A DNA stretch of 62,000 nucleotides. Source: Diphasiastrum complanatum (lineage: Eukaryota > Streptophyta > Lycopodiopsida > Lycopodiales > Lycopodiaceae). The stretch lies in the NCBI GenBank assembly GCA_029204225.1, contig CM055107.1, positions 27,987,410 through 28,049,409 of the forward strand. Reading direction: 5' to 3'. Made by a program: the position numbers and the translations under genes. Shown here piece after piece: positions 55,110 to 62,000 of the stretch. Numbering within the stretch: the first letter of the stretch is position 1; the number at the start of each line of letters is the position of its first letter. The notes beneath the pieces were generated by a model that was given only the letters and a program-made list of their open reading frames with translations, was not told the DNA's origin and searched no databases.

Positions 55110-57590
55110 CATTTGGAGGTGGACAGTCCAGACAAAATCTAGTTGCAAGCCTGTACTATCTGCCCGTTGTTAACCAAGCATATGCTGCCATGTGTCCGAT
55201 ATCACTGTTCACAGATGCTACATAGCTTTTACCACTATCATGACAAGTTAAAACGTAAACAACCCACAAAACTTCATGTGTAAAGGCAAAACATTGAAAT
55301 GAAATTTATATAAGATTGGTGCATGTTTCAAAGGCCTTAAAATGCCAATTTCAACTATTACATGTAAAACATTATCTTTTTTTCATATTAATGTCATACC
55401 CTTCCTTTATTTACATTGTAGAGTGTCTCATTAATTAACAAATTATTATATGCCTTAGACTAATTGTTTAAAATGACAATTTAACCATTGGATATGAGAT
55501 TTGTAGCTTTCAAGTTTTATCCTCGTAAAACATTCACTAGTTTTGGTTATAGACCATATTTGGAATGGTTTTTTGTTAAAGGGTGTAAGGTTTTAAAACT
55601 TTTTAACATACCACAAGCCCAATTTGGAGCAAATGTCTCTTTGCCATGCACAGGGTGGGTGTTGTATTGCAGGAATGAATATACCCTCTTGTTTAGAAGA
55701 CCGAAGACTTGCTAGGAGATGATCATCAGAGAACCAGATTAGCATCACCCATCAAAGGGAGGCTAATCATGAAGCTACAGCTACATGCATTTATGGTGTA
55801 CCAACAAGGAAGACTACGTTTTTAAGGGCTAATATTGAGGTTTGTTTTCACAAAACTATAAAAAATCAGCATGTAAAACTCAGCTAGTAGAGAAAACCTA
55901 GCATAAAATTGCTTGTAGAATTGGGTTCCAACTCACCCTAAAAGTGGCTAGAGAAAATTTTGCGACTTTAGAAATGGCCGATAAAAATATTTTATGGCAT
56001 TTAAAATTGGCCATTTACGGAATTGAAAATAGCCGACAAAATCATGCTAGAATTTCACCATGTATTGAGACAACTTTTACTAATATATTGCCTAGTGTAT
56101 TATTTAGGGAAACCGGTTTGTCGAGGGAGCCCTAGTCATGAATGCTGGAAAAAGTCAGTTCGGGAAAAGATTCGTTGAAGAAAAAATTTCATGCAAAACA
56201 GGACCGAAAATTGTCGGGACAATATCAAAAAATCATGGAAACTCTAACAGAAAAATATGCGCAAGTTTTGGATACAAAGCAGATAATGCAGGCCAAGTCG
56301 GTAACCAAGCCGAGCAAAAACCCAACAAACAGGCCAAGTGGTGCATGCCATTAGTAGGCAAAGTTTTTTCATAGGCTTTAGATTTCTCAATCATGGCCTC
56401 CAAGGCCTCATTGCCAGAGAAGAGGCAAAGAAATTATTAAGAAAAATGAAGGCCACCTACAAGAATAGGGGTTCACAAAGGGTACACCCAAATTTGGCTA
56501 ATAATGGGTGAGATACCTTGGAAGTTAAAAACCTATGAAAGGTACACCCACTAGCATGTGACAAAAGTGACCATCTATGCTACTTTTGGGTGAACCATGA
56601 GAGGAAGGCTTTGAATGCACTACTCTCTCACTCTCTCATGAAGGCCACTTGGTGTACTTTCCAATGGGGTTTGGACAATTGGTAAGAAAGGCATGAAGTG
56701 CATGAAAGTTGGCAAAACCCTATCATGAAGATGAACCATTGGGGGTTGCCTATAAGAAGGAGCTCACTCTTTGTATTTTGTGGTTAGTAAATTTGGAGAG
56801 TTGTTGTCTTGTCTTGTAATTGTTGGATTAAGCATGAAGTGGAATTGGATTGTAGTGCTTTGTGTTAGTAGCTTTGTTTGTTAGTTCTTTTTTGTTGTTA
56901 TGAATGTTAGTATGCAATGCTAGTTGTTGTGTGTGATGAATGTTGAGGGTGAAGCATATATTGCTTGAGAGATTTTATGAGAGAGAACTTTATGTGAGGA
57001 GTGTAAGTTATCACTCACGTGCGATGAGTGAAGAGATGGCTCAATTATTTCACCAATCTTAGCCTAAGAGTTCTTTTAGATTTTCTTCAATAAAAAACTC
57101 TTTCATGAGTGAGTCCCTTGTACAAGAATCTGCTTGGAAATGCTTCCATTCATTAACTATGAGGCATCTTGGAAAATTGTGGTCATGAAAAACTCTTTGT
57201 ATTCTACTCTTGTGTTGATAGATAAGATTAGAGCATGAGTAGAATAGGAGGATGAAAGAGTTTGAAGTATGAGAGGGTTCAAAGTATGAATTCATCCTAA
57301 GAGATGTTCTTTGATTGTTTGACATTCACTTATTGAGGTCCATTCCATTCTTTGGGACATTGTGTTGTTCTAGTACAACAATTTTCTCATTGGAGTTAGG
57401 AATTCATAGAAAGTCATCTATGCTAAAGATATGAGTTTGTGATTGAGTATATTGAATTGGAAAATGTTCACTGCTTGTTCATGTTTGTTGAGAGTAAGCA
57501 TCCCTTGAGAGAGAGTGTGTTTATCAATAATAAAGAAAGTTCTTCTGTGCGTGTGGAATTACATGCTCAAAGCTCTATCATTTAACATAT
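55110..57590. other. No supported gene
   Basis: Short frames (for example 55488-55715, 55944-56135, 56138-56374) have no recognisable motifs. AT-rich stretches and GAGAGA words are scattered throughout. A degenerate element may be present around 55.9-56.4 kb but cannot be named. Confidence 0.4.
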
Positions 57591-57629
57591 TGTTGACAGA
57601 AGAAATTGCTTGTCAAAGAAGGACAGAGG

Positions 57630-57930
57630 TGTTTTCCATCGCTGTTCTAACAGTTGTTATCTGAGCTAGCGTGTTCCAGGGAGCCTCTGCTCCATCACTA
57701 CTGTCAACAACTCTTCTGAGCTGATTTAGTGTAAAGTCTACTTTTCTGTCCATCGTTGATAGAGAGTGAGTGAGTGGTTCTAGACTCTGTTGTCCATCGT
57801 TGACAGAGACTGCTTGACTCCATCGTTCTATCCCTTCCTTCACCGTTGATAGATTAGATGTATGTTTTATTTTGCCCTTAATCACTGACAAAGAATAGAT
57901 TTTGTCTTTCATCACTGACAGAGCTCATTT
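57630..57930. repeat. Irregular repeat of TCCATCGTTGAYAGAG words
   Basis: Related words occur at about 57750 (CCATCGTTGATAGAGAG), 57793 (CCATCGTTGACAGAGAC), 57838 (TTCACCGTTGATAGATT), 57878 (ATCACTGACAAAGAA) and 57908 (ATCACTGACAGAGC). The word resembles the CCATCACTGTTGAGAGAG segment of the satellite at 47.5-49.6 kb. Confidence 0.5.
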
Positions 57931-57959
57931 AATGTGAATTTAACACTATTGTCCGTTGC

Positions 57960-58990
57960 GGCCTCATTTCTGAGGATGAGTCATAGATGCTAAATCTATG
58001 CTATCTGGCTGAGGCTGGATTATGCTGCTGAGACAGAGTATCCTAGCTATCAGTCGCGTTTCTGAGAGAAGTTTTCGTTGCTTGCTCACTGATCAGTGGC
58101 CCACATGTCCACATGCGGCCTACTGTTCTCGTTGTTTTGGAAATTTAGAGGCAATTCTAAGAAGATTATAAGCAAATCGTCATTTTGCTAGATGTGCCTA
58201 CTAAAATCTCAATATGGAGTTGTTACAGTTTCACTTCGATAATAGAAGGAAAGCATTGTATTCGATACGATTGGTAGAATATAACAGCATTTTTTCCATC
58301 TATTACCACATAATGGAATCTATCAGCTTTTTATAGCTAGTATACAAGAGCCTTGCCAATTGTGGAAATAGTCAAGTTGAAAGCATTTATAACTTTGTAA
58401 TTTATGGGATTTCGTGACTACATTAACTCGATCTAACCTCTATGAAACACCAAAGCCATTAGTCCAACAAGTATAGTTGAAACACGTCATCCTAGTTAAG
58501 TTGCAACGTAGACACACCAGTTCGACACTGTGAAATACCTAGACCCGAAAAGTTTAAAATCCCACCGTTCATCCAACAGAGGGGTATGCATAACTCAACC
58601 ACTACTCCACCAAGAGATTTGACCTATGACCTAATTTTTGGATTGAAATTACACAAAAGTTAGGGTTTTGGAGCACCCAATGCCAATTACCCTAAAACAA
58701 ATTTAGTGTTCATGATAATATACCCAATCTAGTCACATGCTCATTAGGGTTAATCGTTTGCCTGAAGGAGTCTCATAGGTTCTTCTTTGCTCGTGTATTT
58801 TATGCCACCATATGTGCAGAATGGGTTGGGTTTGCAAACTGAGAAATCTTGATTACTATTTGTGTCGGTCCATCAAACCAATTCATTTTGGGAATTGATA
58901 TTCATGACTAAAGTCTCTTTCGTACAAAGGGAAGTTGAATTCAGTGAGGTCTCGCACTTAATATTGGTGATATACAATACCCCTTCGAAC
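57960..58990. other. No gene seen
   Basis: Intergenic sequence with no ORFs, repeats or RNA genes that I can support. Confidence 0.45.
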
Positions 58991-59520
58991 TTCATTCACA
59001 ACAATACCCGTCACGATTTGCGACATGTTTTGCGACGTGAATCGCGAGTTTAATTTTTTTTTATTTGTCGCGGACGTCGGAAAAACACGTCGCTATAAGG
59101 TCGTCGAAATTCGACGTCCTTAAAACACGTTGCAATTCGACACACATAAGTTGCCAGAATCCGGAGCGACACTTCTCGGTCGATGAAAATGAATTCGACG
59201 TGGACGTCGGATTGCGGATTGCGACGTCCAAAGATGTCACTTGCGATCCAACGTGGACATCGCATTGCGATGTCCAAAAGAGCCATCGGATTCCAACGTC
59301 TTTAAATTAAGAATGATCCATAAAATTGTACGATGGATGTCCGACGCCCATCCGACGTCCACCCGACATCTACTGAATGTCGGAATCCGACGTCCCAAAT
59401 ACACGTCGAAATCTGACGTTTGTGAAGAGAATGATCAAAAATAAGGTATGACGTGTGTCCAACGTCTATCCGACATGTGTCCGACGTGTTTGGATGTCGG
59501 ATTCTGACGTCCCAAATTAG
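58990..59520. repeat. CpG-rich GACGTC repeat region, possible CACTA subterminal repeats
   Basis: The segment is dense in CGACGTC, CCGACGTCC, GGACGTCGG and ACACGTCG on both strands, unlike the CpG-poor surroundings. It begins just after CACAACAATACCCGTCACG (58997), which loosely resembles a CACTA terminus followed by TTTGCGACATG. It lies beside TNP2-like transposase fragments, so subterminal repeats of a CACTA element are the best explanation. Confidence 0.5.
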
Positions 59521-59604
59521 GTAGAAAAAACAAGAAAATGCGTAAAAAAATACGCGCATTTTTATCGGACTGTTTTTGGATTTGGGTTTTTGGAGAAACG
59601 ATAT

Positions 59605-59970
59605 TCATGAATTGTTTTTGAAATTATATTTTTGTCTCGAAATGGATGCTCCAAGATATAAAGGAGTGTCTGCCTCCTTGCGCAATAAAATCTCGTCTTC
59701 ATCCATCTCAAATTGTTTGTGATCTCCGTTTTCATTAGAAGATGCATGCATATCATCATTCTCATTTGTTTCAAAGTAAGATTCAAACATGTTGTGCATT
59801 GCTTCATCGTGTTGCACCTCATCATCATAATCATTAGAATCAGGTTGATTACTCTTTTTTCCAATTGTATTTGCCTCTTCAATTTGTCTCATTCTTTGTT
59901 TTCTCATGTCTATCAAAACTTGACGTTGATTGTAACCAAACACGGATGGATCAACTCTGTGGAATGGCAT
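59605..59970 (-). pseudogene. CACTA (TNP2-like) transposase N-terminal fragment
   Basis: About 121 minus-strand codons from 59970. A basic start (FGYNQRQVLIDMRKQRMRQI) leads to an acidic stretch (NDYDDEVQHDEAMHNMF, NENDDMHASSNENGDHKQF) and then KEADTPLYLGASISRQKYNF, equivalent to the PLYPGC..FS..SF block of TNP2-type transposases. The Cys is replaced by Ala. The catalytic domain does not follow; GACGTC repeats come next. Confidence 0.6.
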
Positions 59971-60489
59971 TTCATGTATTGGCTACACACATGAAACAAA
60001 TTCCATAAGTGACGATTGACGAATATTATAATAAAAAACAATCATATAAAGTTAACAACCCTCAACGTCTTCCAAATTCGATGGTTGACCTTCTTCTTTT
60101 CGTCTTATGAACAAGAAAACATACATGTTTATTACTTACCCTGTTAACTTGAGTAGTGTCTTCATCACTAGACTGATCTGACTGTAATTCATCTCGTTGT
60201 GATAAACTGCATATATGCACAAGTATATTATGAACACATTATTATTGCAAATGATCGTGCTATATTGCCATTGCTTTTTATATGTGCAATGTTCTTTATT
60301 CAAAATTGCAATGTCGAATTTCGAGATGTGGATTGACGTAATAACCAACTAAGAATTCCAAACCATGTGCAATGTCGAATTTCAAAACAAGAATCAATAT
60401 CTTATATAAAAATCTAGATGAAATTTATGATGTGCATAAAGCAATGCAATAAAGTATTGTCATTCATAATGCACATGAAGTAATGCAAT

Positions 60490-60850
60490 AAAATATAAAA
60501 TGAAAAGTAATTTAAGAATGAAAAGCACCTCATGCTTAGCTTGTTGTTTGATCCAAATGTTGAATGGCATAAAAGACAACTCCACAGCTCGTAAAGATCT
60601 ACAAGCGGCCGATGTGAAAAGACCCTATTGGATTCAATACACTGAAGGTGGAGATGAGATTCTACCTAGTGTGCCGTGGATTCTTACAAAAGAGCAACTC
60701 TCATATGTTAAACATGTCATAAAACAAATGAGAACTCCAACAGACTATGCACATTCTTTATGCAAATCATTTACCAAAGATGGTAAATTAAGTGGATTGA
60801 AATCGCATGATTGGCATAAGATGTTGAAATTCATACTTCCACTTTCATAA
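60490..60850 (+). pseudogene. CACTA (TNP2-like) transposase C-domain fragment
   Basis: The plus strand contains LNGIKDNSTARKDLQAADVK, then PWILTKEQLSYVKHVIKQMR and TPTDYAHSLCKSFTKDGKLS followed by GLKSHDWHKMLKFILPLS. This matches the K.P.GY...I......KLSGLKSHDCH...Q..LP block of TNP2 transposases (Trp where Cys is usual). It is opposite in orientation to the N-terminal fragment at 59605-59970. Confidence 0.75.
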
Positions 60851-61019
60851 AGCAAATAAAAACATGCCACAATAAAAACCAATGAAAGGAGGCAAGAGGA
60901 GGCCCGAGTACCTTCTCTCAAGCTATGCACCTTCCAAAGGGAACACAAGGAAATAGAATGATATCTCAAAAGAGAGCAATATAGCATAATATCAAAGTGT
61001 TATTTACAAGAGGAATGTC

Positions 61020-61260
61020 TCTCTTCTTATAGCAAGAAGGGCCTTCCATAAGCATCCACTAGCTTATGGGATTAGTTTCTAAACTAGCCATTCTAAGACT
61101 TCTAAACTTTTAACTTAGAACTTAGGATTTCTAACTCTAGACTTAAGATAGCTTAAGATAACTTAGAATCTTTCTAAGCTTAAGTTTTATTAAGTCTAAG
61201 TTTAAGTTATTTTATTTACTTAAGCTTCTACCCATAAACTTACATAACACATGCCATAGT
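61020..61260. repeat. Low-complexity CTTAAG/CTTAGA-rich segment
   Basis: TCTAAG, CTTAAG and TTAAGT words recur about every 10-15 bp between 61070 and 61230. Downstream, AATATTCTCCCCCTCCTTATT (about 61350; minus-strand purine tract AAGGAGGGGGAGAATA) looks like the PPT of a retrotransposon on the minus strand, so this segment may be its LTR. Confidence 0.45.
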
Positions 61261-61661
61261 AGAAGTTTATTACATTTACTCATACGTGGACTTACAATAC
61301 ACATGCCACGGAGTTTTATTTCTTTTTATATTTTTCACTCTGTTGCTAATATTCTCCCCCTCCTTATTGGATTGGTGGTCTCACACCAATCGAAGCTTTT
61401 TCGTCTTGGATCTTTTGAGCTTCCTGGAGGCAAAATTGTTGTTGGCGAGATGGGTAAATCTTGTTGGTGATGACCTCCATCATTTGCTAGCACAATTTAT
61501 TAAGGAACAACATTGGTTTGTAATAGTGGAGCATAGAAAGTTGTGAGTTTTCCATAGCTCCATCATATCAACATGAAGCACAGAAGTGAGGGTTGCTCGA
61601 TAATAAAGCTGCTCTATATTGATGTGGTCGTCCTGAGTCTTCAAATTCTTATTTGTGAAAA

Positions 61662-62000
61662 TGTAGTAGGTTTCTTTCCTTGCCTATCCTCAATCCAAGA
61701 TCTAATCAATCTAGTATCAAGGAGATGAAGTTAGTTGTCACGTGTAGGTTCGTTCCCATGAGAGCAATAGTATAGTTCAGATTTCAACATGAATGGAGGA
61801 TCTAACACTAACATCCATTAACACTAAGCATTAACACTACTTCCATTAACCCTACTTCCATTAACCCTAAATCGACAACAATGATAGAAACTTACTCTTT
61901 CTTTCTCTCCCTTTCTCTCTCACAAAAAGCATAAAAAATAGCGATCCCAATAATGATCAAATCCAACAATTAGCAAAATTCAAAAAAAGCATGAGAAATG
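61662..62000 (-). repeat. E1-family LTR, third copy (cut by the window end)
   Basis: TGTAGTAGGTTTCTTTCCTT ... matches the first half of the E1 LTRs with more differences than they have from each other, and carries a 15-bp tandem duplication (CTTCCATTAACCCTA twice, about 61841-61870) missing from E1. There is no PBS to its left (TTTGTGAAAA instead of GGTGCCAAAA), so it is a 3' LTR of an element lying to the right or a solo LTR. Confidence 0.85.

Noticed and set aside
55924-56374. Cluster of three short ORFs with Lys-rich products
   Set aside because: Different frames, no shared family signature and no neighbouring element ends; left unassigned.
57613-57915. 100-codon minus-strand ORF
   Set aside because: Consists of the repeated CCATCGTTGAYAGAG words; repeat-derived.

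Overview
The window is nuclear DNA of a vascular plant with a large, repeat-rich genome. The evidence is a plant class A heat-shock factor with the conserved intron inside its DNA-binding domain, an intronless RMA-type membrane RING E3 ligase, Ty1/copia and Ty3/gypsy (chromovirus and Tat/Athila-like) retrotransposons, a TNP2-type CACTA transposase relic and long (GA)n/(TC)n tracts. The species cannot be named from this sequence. The low gene density (two convincing host genes in 62 kb) and layered old elements would fit a gymnosperm or fern, but that is inference.

Layout. 1-9.3 kb: a mosaic of truncated retrotransposon pieces on both strands (gypsy pol, copia pol plus LTR, chromovirus integrase-chromodomain plus LTR, gypsy gag-pol, Tat-like gag scrap). 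9.3-12.4 kb: small non-coding elements (a nested hairpin, two copies of a foldback MITE, an inverted duplication, a 476-bp element with 18-bp perfect TIRs). 12.4-14.3 kb: a decayed PIF1-type helicase followed by an endonuclease/exonuclease-like segment, probably a Helitron/Helentron relic. 15.9-23.4 kb: a gypsy relic whose 5' end carries a tandem duplication of LTR end plus primer-binding site, truncated against a long open copia polyprotein on the other strand. 24.9-36.3 kb: the centrepiece, a nearly complete 11.4-kb Tat/Athila-like retrotransposon on the minus strand (called E1 here), with about 97% identical LTRs, PBS, PPT, gag-pol and two extra coding regions after the integrase. It has lost RNase H, a catalytic integrase residue and several sense codons. 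36.6-37.1 kb: a 63-bp minisatellite built from GAGTCAT. 38.3-39.3 kb: another Tat-like gag fragment.

39.3-41.7 kb holds the RMA RING E3 ligase gene (minus) with a degenerate tandem repeat upstream. 42-50 kb is gene-poor: a copia relic, a 290-bp tandem duplication and a 2-kb satellite block bounded by long dinucleotide tracts. 51.5-54.1 kb is the class A HSF gene (minus) with a TATA box and a perfect three-unit heat-shock element upstream. 54.3-62 kb carries a SINE-like repeat, a 104-bp foldback, a CpG-rich GACGTC repeat next to CACTA transposase fragments in opposite orientations, and at the right edge a third copy of the E1-family LTR.

The two host genes are independent. The HSF would drive heat-stress transcription, possibly with autoregulation through the upstream HSE. 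The RMA protein would act in ER-associated ubiquitination. Everything else is mobile DNA or its debris, and no functional operon-like system is present.
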